A DNA stretch of 64,000 nt, from positions 8,396,884 through 8,460,883 of the forward strand of contig NC_051087.1 in the NCBI RefSeq assembly GCF_901709675.1, given 5' to 3'. The DNA comes from Syngnathus acus. Taxonomy: Eukaryota; Chordata; Actinopteri; Syngnathiformes; Syngnathidae. Below the pieces are notes generated by a model. It did no database searches, was not told the origin of the DNA, and saw only the letters and a list, made by a program, of their open reading frames with translations. Numbering within the stretch: the stretch's first letter is position 1; every line of letters begins with the position of its first letter. Of this stretch, positions 27,601 through 38,684 are shown one piece after another. The translations under genes were made by a program, and so were the position numbers.

Positions 27601-30600
27601 CCTGTTATTAGGTACACTTGAAAATGGCGGTGTACCTAATGGAGTGTCCGTGTGATTCCCTCGTTAAGCGCACCTGCGTGAAAAGTTTTAGCTCCTGCAG
27701 AACGTGAAAGGAGCTAAAACTTTTCACGCAGGTGTGTTTAACGAGGGTAACTTGGAAAACATATTGGAACGCGGCCCCGAGGACTGGAGCTTGACACCTG
27801 TGACCTTTGACCATGATATTTCCCTAATAAAGTGGCCTGTTATTAGGTACACTTGAAAATGGCGGTGTACCTAATGGAGTGTCCGTGTGATTCCCTCGTT
27901 AAGCGCACCTGCGTGAAAAGTTTTAGCTCCTGCAGAACGTGAAAGGAGCTAAAACTTTTCACGCAGGTGCGTTTAACGAGGGTAACTTGGAAAACATATT
28001 GGAACGCGGCCCCGAGGACTAGAGCTTGACACCTGTGACCTTTGACCATGATATTTCCCTAATAAAGTGGCCTGTTATTAGGTACACTTGAAAATGGCGG
28101 TGTACCTAATGGAGTGTCCGTGTGATTCCCTCGTTAAGCGCACCTGCGTGAAAAGTTTTAGCTCCTGCAGAACGTGAAAGGAGCTAAAACTTTTCACGCA
28201 GGTGTGTTTAACGAGGGTAACTTGGAAAACATATTGGAACGCGGCCCCGAGGACTAGAGCTTGACACCTGTGACCTTTGACCATGATATTTCCCTAATAA
28301 AGTGGCCTGTTATTAGGTACACTTGAAAATGGCGGTGTACCTAATGGAGTGTCCGTGTGATTCCCTCGTTAAGTGCACCTGCGTGAAAAGTTTTAGCTCC
28401 TGCAGAACGTGAAATGAGCTAAAACTTTTCACGCAGGTGCGCTTAACGAGGGTCACTTGGAAAACATATTGGAACGCGGCCCCTCGAGGACTGGAGGTCG
28501 ACACCCCTGGTTTAAGTGAAAAGTGCCACACCCGCCCTCACCCCCACTTTCTAATTGGCTGTTTGATCTGTGACGTCACTTGGACGCTCCATTAGGTACA
28601 CCGCCATTTTCAAGTGTACCTAATAACAGGCCAGTTCATTAGGGAAAAATCATGGCCAAAGCTTAACTGAAAGTGAAAAGTGCCACACCCGCCCTCACCC
28701 CCACTTTCTGATTGGCTGTTTGATCTGTGACGTCACACAGACACTCCATTAGGTACACCGCCATTTTCAAGTGTACCTAATAACAAGGCCAGTTCATTAG
28801 GGAAAAATCATGGCCAAAGCTTAACTGAAAGTGAAAAGTGCCACACCCGCCCTCACCCCCACTTTCTGATTGGCTGTTTGATCTGTGACGTCACACAGAC
28901 ACTCCTTTAGGTACGCCGCCATTTTCAGGTGTACCTAATAACAGGCCAGTTCATTAGGGAAAAATCATGGCCAAAGCTGAACTGAAAGTGAAAAGTGCCA
29001 CACCCACCCTCACCCCCACCTCCTGATTGGCTGGTTGATCTGTGACGTCACACGGACACTCCATTAGATACACCACCATTTTCAGGAGTACCTAATAACT
29101 TTATGCATTTTTTGTACGTGTCAAGAATGTGTATTTGACTACTTGCTCTTTATTTTGGGGGACACCAACACATATTACACAACGTAAAACACATATACAT
29201 ATTGTCATATAAAGCAATTAACCAAATGTCAGATTTTTGTTTTCATGCCCAAAAAAATAAAAACAAGGAATAAAACACCAGACAAGTTTTAACAGGTTTT
29301 AATGTTTATTAACATAATAATAATAAAAGTACATTTCAAACCAGCAATCTAATGTGAAATTGCAGTAGATATATTGGAGAACAATATTTAAAAACTACTA
29401 TAAGTGTTATAAAATCAAGATTATCCAAAGAGAAGCATCACCTCCCCGTTGTTGCGTAACGGCGCATCCCTTCATGCAATAAAGTTAGCCGTTAGCTTGG
29501 AGAAAACGCGCATAAAAGAAGTGGTGTTTCAGTGTGTGGTTCTTTCTTTCCTTGGCAAATCGTAGATCTACATTCTGGCTTACATAGTTCACGCCAGGAG
29601 GGAGACGCAACACGTTCACTGACTGATCCGTTGATGCACGGGAAGGAAGGCAGTTCACCCATTAACTCGTTCGCGAACGGGAAAGTCAGGATTCGTTCCC
29701 TCACTGATCCGTTCTCTCGATGAACTGGAAATGCAAATCACTGACGCGTAAACTCACAGATCTGTTCAGTTGATGAACGGGAAATGCAATTCACAACTCG
29801 TTCGTGAACGAGGAGTTACGTCATTTTCTTCTTCGTTTTGTTTTACGGCGAGGTGGCACCAGCTTCAATGCGCATTACCGACACCTACTGGTTGAAGTCA
29901 TATAAACTGAAAAAAGAACCAATCACTTTAGGAAGTGATTCGTTCACTCTCGTTCACTGAGAAAGAATCTGTTCTTTTGAACGAATCGTTCACTCACGAG
30001 CCAAGCACTGCGTTAACTGATGAGTTATTTGGTCTATATCGCACTATGGTGAAAATACCACCATTTTTAAGAAATACTGTTTTCTGAAAGCGTCAATGTC
30101 AAACACAAGTCGTTCTGGGACCTTGGTTGACATCAAGATTCTATTGTCTAAGAAAGAATGTGAAGTTAATCTGTGGCCATCGTCAATACTTGACTGACAG
30201 TTACGTTATTCCTGTCTGTGTTGAAAAAAGAAATAGCAGAAAAACCCCCAAGACAAAGCAAGTTGATCTTTTAGAGGTTCATTGAGCAGAGGTCTCACTA
30301 GGTTTGCTGACAGTTCACTGATGGTTTGATAGTTTTGTCAAATTCTACTACTGTTGGGACATTCACCTGGGTTCACTAGTTGCTGTCCATGAAAATTATG
30401 TGTGCCTTGTATTGCGCCGAATATAAATAATCTGAAGAAAGTCAAAATAGAATACAAAATGTAGGGTTGATCACTACTTCACAAGACATCAGCTTCAATC
30501 TTCTGGAAGACTTACAAACTATTGGAGTGTGTCTGTGGGAATTTTAAATGCCAGCCTCTCAGCCATGCACATAAGTTGTCCTGTTTTGATGTCAGCTCCA

Positions 30601-33600
30601 AAGAGCAAGTGCCACAAAATGCCGAGCCCCTCCAACTGATCCGGCCGGTGGCTGCTGCTGTGTGAATGCTTGCCAGATGAGACATTGAGGTGCCATGTTT
30701 AAGCAATGAAAGCGGAGAAGGAAGTCACAATCCGACTGGAGAAGAGAGGACAACTGAGTCTCACACTGTTAAAAATAACACAGTGGAGCTGAATGCAAGC
30801 GACATCTTGTCTGTGATGTAACTGTGATATGAGCCTGCCAGTGTCAATGTGATATACACCTCAGCTTTCCTCTAAACGCTTCTGTGTGCTGTGAAATATA
30901 TTTTTGAAGTCCCTATGCAATTAAATAGTAGTGACTTTGTTCATCTTTATGCTTTTGAGTAAGTGCAGTGGGAGGCTGACGGCAGCTTGAAAAGGATAAA
31001 TGAGTCATGAGAGGAGAGAGAGTGAGGCCATAGAGTGTTGAGAGCAAAGATAAGATATGAGGCTATAAGCAGAGCTTGCAAGAGCTTCATTTTGAATGGG
31101 CATTTAAGTTAAAAATAACACACGGAGCAGCAAAGCTGTGGGAAATTTCTCAGCCCACAGTTGTGCAACTGTGCGATTTAAGAACTGTATCAAAAAATGG
31201 CCTTTCCAGAGATAAAAGGTATTAATGCTCATATTTTGATAGATGCTGTAAGAATTTTTTTTTTTGATACTATTATTATTCCAAGCATTTTCTTGCCTAT
31301 TATGTGTAGAAACTAAAATATGGGAATAATCTCTCAGCTTGATGCAATGTAATACTACTCCTACAAGTTATAACCATAACAACACAAATATGGTAAGTAG
31401 ATTGGTTAAAATAATCGATTAATCGGCAAGTATTTGATTATCAAATTAATCGACAACTGTTTTAATAATCGAGTAATTGTTTGGAGCCGTTTTTTTTTAC
31501 CCTAGAATTATCCAAATCCTCTCATGAATTAGATGTGATAACAAAATGACGTAAAAATAAAGATGCCCCATTGCCAATGGAGCATGTCAATGTTTTTAAT
31601 GCTGTTCATTTCGATTGTTGACTAGAATGCACTGTTACCTGCCGGGATGCGTCAGAAGGACCAGACTAAGAAAGCGCCCACAGGAACGTTCCAGAGAGAC
31701 GACCTGTTGGCCCATCTGGAGAAGCAAGCCAAAGAACATCCAGACAGGGAAGACTTGGTGCCCTTCACTGGGGAGAAGCGAGGTAAGCCTGCAACATTGT
31801 CATCTATTGCTGTATTTATTCCTCTAAGAGTGAGTTAGACATCTCTGACTGGGTCTGAATTCTTTCTATTTGCTCTTTTTGTATTTTGAGTGATCATTGG
31901 TTGCACAGCTGGGCAAATCTCAACTTGAACCCTTCTGTGTGGTGTTTGTATGTTGTATGCTGAGATACTACAATTTAAAACCTATGTAACCTATCTAAAT
32001 ACTAAAGACTCTTGTGTTCATAGGTGTAAACGTGAGTGTGAATGAGGGAAAGCGACATGGTGGATGTACATATAAACACGCTTTGTTTTTCAGGGAAGGC
32101 CTGGGTGCCGAAAAAGATGGTGGACCCCATTATGGAGAATGTGACCCTTGAGCCTGAGCTTGAAGAAGCACTGGCCAGTGCTACTGATGCTGAACTTTGC
32201 GATATAGCAGGTAACAACTTGCATTTAACTCCTGTCAACACAATCTAGGCGTATACTGTACTCTGGTGCTCTGGTATTTGTTTTTCTCACATCTCTCATT
32301 TAAAACCAATATGTCATATGATTAATGGTCTAGGAATTAATCTGTTTCACTAATCAATATAAAACCCATTGCGATCTCCCATACTAGCACCTGATCCTCA
32401 TCTTCTCTTCAGGCTAACCCCACCACCCTTCCTCTTCATCACCCCCTCACTTGCTCCACCTCTGCTGGATCATTGTTAGCTGGGCACCAAACAGGGTATC
32501 GGCAGTTTGCATACATGTGTTCGCATGAAAAGAAGACACAGCCATAAAGTTAATTAAATGCATGCTATAGAAAATCTTTGCTTGATGTTTTTTTATGTAC
32601 TGCAAAAACTCTCCATCCGTTTGAATCATGTGTTTCTACTTGTTTGTTCCTTTTATGTTACTTAAATGAGACACCAACATTTTTACATTCAGGTGTACAT
32701 AAAGGTTTCAGTAAATATTCTACAATGGAGCGAGAAAAACTGTTTTTACCTCCAAGTAGTTCCTGCAAATGTACTGTACGTGAAAACTTTGCTTATTACA
32801 CTTTCTAACTATAGATATCTTCTCACAATTTTCTTATTCAACGCAGAATGGTGATAGTTGGGATATCTACTCATTAATTTATTATTATTATTATTATTAT
32901 TGTTGTTATTTTTTTAAAATCATTATTATTCTTATTTATATTATATTATATTATTATTTTTATTTTTTTTATTATTATTAATATTATTATTATTATTATT
33001 ACCTCACTTGACTTCACATTATGTTGCATCAACCAAACACTAGAGGCTCTCAACCTTGTTTTTTTGTAGTGCAAGCTCTAAAACATAGCAACCTGTCTAT
33101 TAGTATCCATATGCATGTACCATCCTCTTTTTGCATGGTTGTCAAGTACAGAGCTGAAACACATTTTGTATGACTCTTCCCTTGTGTTCATTTTCCTTTG
33201 TTGCTGACCTCCATTCTTTCTATGGTCCTTTCCTTTCCCAGCTATCCTGGGTATGCACACCCTGATGAGTAACCAGCAGTACTATGAAGCTCTGGCAAGC
33301 AGCACTATAGTCAACAAGCAAGGACTTAACAGTATGTAACACACAATTTGATGTTTTGCTATAATCAAAATCAGATATCTGGGTAAAAAAAAGAAGGTAA
33401 ATTTAATTGTGCAGATAGCTCTTTTTTCCCCAATAAAAGGTCTCCCAGTCCAAAAGAACTGTTGGTGAGTTAGAATTACTAAAGCCCAATACAGCCTAAA
33501 TTTGGGGGGAGTGGAGCATGCATAATCAATTAGTTTTCCATGCACAAAACACTGTGGATGCCCCTGGAACGCCACTCAAATTATTTGCTTTTATTTATGT

Positions 33601-36600
33601 TCTTATTTTACCAGACAGTTCTACTGCTATAATTGTACTTTTCACCTCAGTTTGATGTGGTCGCTCGTTCATCAACATGACAACTGACCGTGGGAAACTG
33701 TACCATGACCATGAATAGTACAGAATGTTATGATTTCTTTGGCACATACACAGTATTCGAGATAAATTATGATGGTGGAAATGCTTAGAGACACCGTTTA
33801 TGTGTTTATCCCCTCAAATAAATATGTAGGCATTGCAATACTGTATGTGATAGTATGGTTAAAAGCAGTTAGTGTCAGATCTGATTTCTTGCTTGTCATC
33901 CCTGTAGCTTCATGAGGGCATATTTGCTGATTATTACAATTGTAATGTGCTAGCCATAAATACAGTAATCCCTCACATATACAGTAGACTATTTGCAAAT
34001 TCACCCATATTCAGCTATTCACAATTGTTAGTGCTGATGGGAAACGTGATCTTCAAATTGGCTTCATAAACCCCTTTAGTTCAACCAGCCGTGCCATCTA
34101 GAGAAGTCAAAAATACAACTGGTTCATAAAGCAAATTTGAAGCTTCATTTTCCTCATCACTAATTGTTGGCATATTCATTGTGTGCTTTTTATTTTATGC
34201 CACAAGATGGCGCCAAAGCCCATCTAAAAAGAAAATAGTAATGGGTGTTAATGAAGTACATGCTGGCGTGACATCTTTATTGTCCATGTGATTTCAATTG
34301 ATACTGTTCCAGTAATTCAATATTGTGTAGTAACTGTAAGTGTGTGGCAGGTGTGATCCAGTCCACCCAGTACAAACCAGTTCCCGATGAGGAGCCCAAT
34401 TCAACGGACGTAGAGGAAACCCTCATAAGAATGAAAAGGAATGACCCTGAGCTTGTGGAGGTCAACCTCAACAACATTAAGGTATCAAAGTGTGTCTGTG
34501 TCTTCATGGTCACGTACAGCGCTTTATTTATTTATTTATTTGTTTGATTTTTGTTTAGAATATCCCTATCCCGACTTTAAAGGCATACTCTCAGGCTCTG
34601 ATAGAGAACGCAGTGGTGGAGAGGTTCAGTATCGTTGGAACCAGAAGCAATGACCCCGTAGCGTTTGTAAGTACAATCTGCTTTTTTTTTTTCCTTTCAA
34701 GAACATACTTTCCATATGTTTCCCCGAAATATGTCAAAAATGCACAGTAATTTGTTCCAGTCATATTACCTGTATGACGTCATTCTCACGTAAATCTCTT
34801 ACGAGTTATTTGTATCGCAGCTAGCCAGTCAACGTTTAACGGGTTATTGACTATCATTGGGCAGTGGTGTACTTGTGGAGGCTGTTCAGTCTTCCGAAAC
34901 ATGAAACCCACACAAAACTTTAGAAAAAGCAAAACACACATGCAGACTTCATACTTTGACACTTGCGCGATATGTTGACGTTTGGAAACTCGAGGCAGGG
35001 TGAACGTTTCCAAGGAAAAGAACAAAATGACAATTAATCACGTGTGCTGGGTTTTTTATCAGGCCTTGGCGGAGATGCTCAAGGTTAACACGACACTGAA
35101 GAGCCTGAATGTTGAGTCGAACTTCATAACAGGGGCTGGAATCCTTGCCCTCGTTGAGTCACTGCAGTACAACACGACATTACTGGAGCTCAAGATTGAT
35201 AATCAGGTACTGAACGAAATTATACCTTGTACATCACCTAAAGCATTCAGAATCAATGTTCATTAAAAGACAATATAAAAACAATCAAATCAGTAGTACA
35301 TGTACTCACGACAGATGCTGATTATCAAAATTAATCATTTGTGCAGAGCACTACAGCTTTGTTTTGCTAGTTTCATTTGGCTGTAACAAATGTTGCTCTG
35401 AGCATCCAATCAGAGAAACAAAAAAATGCTAACAACATTGTGAGGAGAATTTGGAATCTGCTTGGATAAAGGAATAGTTGCATCACTAATTAAGTTTAAG
35501 TCACATAGGCAGAGATGCCAAGTGTTTTGAATATTTTGTTACAAGCCAGTGTACCTTCAGGCAATATAGCTGCTTGAACAAGATTTGGATGTTTCTTCTG
35601 CAGAGCCAGCCATTAGGCAATAAAGTGGAGATGGAGATAGCAAGCATGTTGGAGAAAAACACCACATTGCTGAAGTTCGGCTACCATTTCACCCAGCAGG
35701 GCCCGCGTCTCCGAGGCTCCAACGCCATGATGAACAACAATGACCTTGGTAGGAAATGAATGCAAACTACTACACTACTACTACACTTGATGGTCACACC
35801 AGAATGTAGCCAACATGAAACATCGATGTTACGTCAAGTGTCCTCAGACTCTTCAGACATTGTTTTCAATTCTGTTTGAATGACCTCAGTGGTTATATAA
35901 GCACTTTGTAGAATTGTGCACTTGGCAGTGTTATCAGTTATATTTGGCCAAAGCTGCCGCTTTATCTGCACTTAATCATCCCACTTTTTTTTGCTTTGAT
36001 CAGATGCCAAGTGATGTCATCAGCCGCTACACTTAGTACCGTCTGAAAGCCGAGGCAAACCCAAACAATGCTTTTTTTAAATGATGACATCAGCGCTAAA
36101 ATAAATAACTAATAAAAAAACAGTGCATGAGAGGGGAGTTACATCATTGCCCATGTGCACTTTCAGTAAAGGATGAATTTCTAGAGTTTGGTGTTCAGAA
36201 CACGTTAACATATAAAGTTGTATAATAGCTCTTGCTTTAGTGTTGAAAATAAAATGTTATAAATAATGCATGTTATTCCCTTCTAGGTAGTCAGTTTGTC
36301 TTCTAAAATACCCCCCCAAAAAATTCCAGAAGAATTTGGATTCTGCGAGCTCTTCTTGATTTCAAATGCAATCCTTAATGCTTGTATATGTGACAATAGG
36401 TTCATATTTCTGGACATAACTTTTCCTCCTGCTCTCGTTTTGAAGCCCGGGTTGTCAGGTCCGAGTCCGATGGCTCCTTTACGCTCACTTTGTCCGTCCC
36501 TGAGCTGGAACGGGCCTTTGGGAAAAAGTTCAAGTCAAAGACTAAGTAAACACATGTGGTCCTTCAGTTTTGCTTTTCTTCTGACGATAGCTTCCACTTT

Positions 36601-38121
36601 TGTTCCAAAACACTGGAACTGCCGCCACCTCATTTCAAAGCCTCTCTTACTTCTCCTGAGCTCCTTTCAGCAATTCCTGCGCTGTCATCAAGTCACCGGC
36701 TACTGTGTTTAAGCACCAACTCTCATTACACAGTTCAGAGGTTGCGGATTCGATTCCGGCTCCGGCCTTCTTGCGTGGAGTTTGCATGTTCTCCCCGTGC
36801 CTGCGTGGGTTTCCCTCAGGTGCTGTCATTTCATCCCACATTCCATAAATATGCATGGTAGGCCGATTGACCGCTCCAAATTGTCTGTAGGGCGTGAGTG
36901 CGAATGGTTGTAAGACTATGTGTGCCCTGCAATTGGCTGGCGACCGGTTCAGGGTGTCGCCCACCCTGAACCGAAGTTGGCTGGGACAGGTTCCAGCACC
37001 CCAATAAACAGTTGGGAAGATGGATGGATGAATTAATGACAAAAACAAAGGGAACCATCAAAAGTAAAGTAAAACCCAACAACCATAACTGCAGTACATA
37101 AAGTAAAAAATAGACATAGTGTATAAAAACATCAGCTAAAACAATGAATCAATAACATCAAGATAGTAAACACAGTAAAACACTAAAACAATGAGTCTCA
37201 TGCTGAGTCATCTATAATTTTACCTTGAGGATGTTTTTTTTTCTCTCTCACCATCAACCACTTAAAGGAACAAGCGCTAAACAGTGACCTAATTTGTGCG
37301 TCAAAAGAAAGCTGCTTTTTACAACACAATTTCTCTTTGCGTCGTTTCTAAAGCTTCAATTGAAGTCAGTTGCGTGGAGCACATTTTTTTTCCTTTCTTT
37401 CAATGTTCCTTTCAGACCGCTATTGCTAAGGTGAAGAGATGCTACTATGGGGTTCTTACTGATGCTTTTCAAGGGTTGAAATTGCTTAAAATTGTGATAA
37501 AGTGAAGAAGAAAATGTTCATGTTTTTTTTTTTTCAAACACATAACTAGTTGAATGGATAGTTTTCTTGTTGGATCAGGGTTTCCCAAAATTAGAGTCGA
37601 TAGCTTGATGAATTCAATTTCTTCTTCTTTTGCCACACTAACAAGAAATGGAAAGTTGTTTGTGTGTAATGCCACATTTTTCAAAGCCTGCACTCCCAAC
37701 AAAATATTTTTTTTATTTGCTCAAATCTGAGCACAAATAATGAATAAACCCCCTCTAAAAGATGATCTCATAGTCACTCGGAATACCTAATTTATATCAT
37801 AAAATGTACAGTATATACGCATCTATAATTCATGCATCACTGTACTAATGTGGTGGACGAGCACAAAAGCCATTTTGAAAGTGCTTGTAATTTGACCTCG
37901 AAAGAAGCATATGAACCCCGTAGGAGCAAAGGCCTCTTTTCACTTAAGTGCTTAAAGACTGCGCTCTTTCTTTCTCTCTCTCTCTCTCTCACTCGCTCTG
38001 TCTCTCTGTCCTTTTCTCTCATGTTGTTACCGTCCTCTCACATGTCATCTCTCTATCCACAGTAAGAAAGAGAAGGCTTGAAGGAGGACCCATCCTCCCC
38101 AAGTGTCGGACAAATGTGTAA
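24668..38121 (+). CDS. tmod1: tropomodulin-1
   Basis: Caps the pointed ends of actin filaments together with tropomyosin, setting thin-filament length in muscle and the membrane skeleton. Nine coding exons: 24668-24790, 31626-31782, 32094-32210, 33242-33331, 34351-34481, 34559-34666, 35063-35206, 35604-35748 and 38063-38121, all GT..AG and phase-matched, giving 357 aa (human TMOD1 is 359). Exon 1 encodes the first tropomyosin-binding helix ([20 protein letters not shown]). Exons 2-3 give the actin-binding linker ([12 protein letters not shown]) and the second tropomyosin-binding helix ([20 protein letters not shown]). The rest is the leucine-rich-repeat cap ([47 protein letters not shown]). 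The last exon encodes [15 protein letters not shown] plus RTNV, matching the tropomodulin C-terminus. Intron 1 (6.8 kb) holds the composite palindrome; intron 8 (2.3 kb) holds a SINE-like repeat and a possible alternative terminal exon. Tmod1 is favoured over tmod2-4 by synteny with tdrd7 and by sequence. Confidence 0.94.
24791..25688 (+). other. tmod1 intron 1, left part
   Basis: Intronic sequence without a recognisable gene. It ends at the 5' boundary (TGTTAACT, 25681-25688) of the composite transposon-like structure. Confidence 0.6.
25689..26221. mobile_element. hAT-like (Charlie-type) relic segment
   Basis: Starts CAGTGCTTCTCAATAATTTT, continues with a CCCCCCCTAGGG motif typical of fish hAT ends, is very AT-rich inside, and ends CGACACTG at 26221. 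It may be an independent insertion nested at the left edge of the larger palindrome, or its original left end. Confidence 0.5.
26229..27100. repeat. left inverted arm of composite element
   Basis: Starts near TTGGCTCGTGAGTGAACG. Its reverse complement is found at 29185-30010, with shared blocks such as AATGCGCATTGAAGCTGG, CCAGAATGTAGAT and TGTCTGGTGTTTTATTCC. The inner end (26985-27100) holds one inverted, decayed copy of the 158 bp satellite unit. The right arm has extra GAACG-rich sequence near 29690-29760 that is missing on the left. Confidence 0.8.
27176..27245 (-). repeat. tRNA-like (SINE-head-like) fragment
   Basis: On the minus strand there is an A-box-like TAGCCAACTGG and, about 40 nt later, a B-box-like GGTTCGATCCC. 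A five-pair T-arm (TTTGG/CCAGA) encloses the TTCGATC loop. The acceptor and anticodon stems do not pair convincingly, so it is more likely a tRNA-derived SINE head or tRNA pseudogene than a working tRNA gene. Confidence 0.4.
27398..28510. repeat. tandem array of 235 bp units (about 4.7 copies)
   Basis: Copies start near 27374 (diverged), 27610, 27845, 28080 and 28315, with exact 235 bp spacing between the last four and only a few base differences. Each unit contains ATTAGGTACAC...GTGTACCTAAT (a 34 bp hairpin) and a longer inverted repeat whose arms run from CCTCGTTAAGCGCACCTGCG to the matching CGCAGGTG(T/C)GTTTAACGAGG. Ends such as TCGACACCCCTGG (28499) resemble the common fish hAT terminus, so the unit looks like a tandemly amplified MITE. 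Near-identity implies recent amplification or gene conversion. Confidence 0.9.
28514..29100. repeat. tandem array of ~158 bp units (about 3.7 copies)
   Basis: Units begin AAGTGAAAAGTGCCACAC at 28514, 28671, 28829 and 28986 (periods 157, 158, 157). Each has a CCAAT-type ATTGGCTG and, about 10 nt later, the perfect palindrome TGACGTCA (28571, 28728, 28886, 29043). The ATTAGGTACAC...GTGTACCTAAT hairpin of the 235 bp unit recurs here, in the opposite orientation. The last unit is more diverged. Confidence 0.9.
29185..30010. repeat. right inverted arm of composite element
   Basis: Reverse complement of 26229-26985. The outer end reads GAACGAATCGTTCACTCACG then AGCCAAGCACTG, the counterpart of the left TTGGCTCGTGAGTGAACG. 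It is longer than the left arm because of an additional GAACG/TGATCCGTT block. Confidence 0.8.
30019..31625 (+). other. tmod1 intron 1, right part
   Basis: Intronic. Apart from a short repeat with ATAATCGATTAATCG-type palindromes near 31403-31475, nothing recognisable is seen before exon 2. Confidence 0.5.
31403..31475. repeat. ATAATCGATTAAT-type repeat fragment
   Basis: Dense AATCGATTAATCG / TTAATCGA motifs. A related fragment reads AACGATTAATCGATTGAT at about 60120. Probably the end of a dispersed transposon family. Confidence 0.4.
32878..33000. repeat. (ATT)n microsatellite block
   Basis: Interrupted ATT/TTA trinucleotide repeat in tmod1 intron 3. Confidence 0.9.
36446..36549 (+). other. 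candidate alternative 3'-terminal exon of tmod1
   Basis: A pyrimidine-rich tract (CTTTTCCTCCTGCTCTCG) ends in an AG acceptor at 36445. Joined to exon 8, which ends in phase 1, the frame stays open for 34 codons (about [18 protein letters not shown] then [16 protein letters not shown]) to a TAA. The codon use is GC-rich and coding-like against an AT-rich intron. It would replace the normal 19-residue C-terminus. I do not recognise the peptide. It may instead be a relic of an unrelated coding fragment. Confidence 0.35.
36715..37028 (+). repeat. fish SINE-like repeat, near full length
   Basis: B-box-like GATTCGATTCCGGCTC, then GTGGAGTTTGCATGTTCTCC, GTGCCTGCGTGGGTTTCC, AATTGGCTGGCGACCGG, and a GATGGATGGA tail. 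This is a very common teleost interspersed repeat; the class (tRNA-headed SINE with an L2-like tail) is from memory of the motif. It lies in tmod1 intron 8. Confidence 0.75.
37965..38020. repeat. (CT)n microsatellite
   Basis: CT-rich tract immediately upstream of the tmod1 last exon; it also serves as its polypyrimidine tract region. Confidence 0.85.
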
Positions 38122-38678
38122 GAAGCACTCTTCCCCTGCCTCGCATCCCTCCACCCCCCGTTTTTGCCTTTTTGAAAAGTCCTCCCCATCCCTATATGAC
38201 TTCCATTCGACCTCAAAGGGTCCGACGACGGTTTCTCCGGATGACCTTGCACATCATCTCTGACATGCAAGTGCGATTCAGGGTTCAGAGAAAACTTTTT
38301 TGGGACTTTTTAAAAAAAAAAAAAAAAAGATTGTTAGAGGATATAAATGGTGTGATCAACAATGTCTGCCAGAAAATCCAGTGCATGTAAAAGGAGAAAT
38401 AATTGTTCTTTGAATGTTTATGTGCTGGGATGTTTGAATTGTGCAAACTAGTAACCATACAGTGCTGCCATCTAGAGGCTTTTATTAGTAACTGTAGTGC
38501 CTTGACGTCTTGGACTGTTTTCTAAATGATGGCTTCTTTTGACAATCCTGTTTCTACCGTTGTATATTGTTATTAATATTATTCATGCGTGGTAAGTGAC
38601 ATGGTTACTTATCCACATGTTCCTCTTCAATCAGGATCAGACTGGTGTTTAGATCCCAAGCATCAAACACTCCAAACA

Positions 38679-38684
38679 AATAAA
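38679..38684 (+). terminator. candidate polyadenylation signal, tmod1
   Basis: AATAAA about 560 nt after the canonical stop codon. Later ones (e.g. near 39740) are also possible. Confidence 0.4.

Larger units (their letters stand above)
25689..30010. mobile_element. composite non-autonomous hAT-like element with palindromic arms
   Basis: Begins CAGTGCTT (25689) and ends AAGCACTG (30010), the CAGTG-type termini of hAT elements. The flanking octamers TGTTAACT and CGTTAACT match in 7 of 8 bases, as a decayed 8 bp target duplication would. Inside are an AT-rich segment (25689-26221), a left arm (26229-27100), two satellite arrays, and a right arm that is the reverse complement of the left (~29185-30010). 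No transposase frame is present, so it could only be mobilised in trans. The short 68-72 aa frames repeated on the minus strand are products of the tandem array, not genes. It lies inside tmod1 intron 1. The overall shape recalls foldback-type elements. Whether it moved as one unit or grew by nested insertions is not settled. Confidence 0.6.
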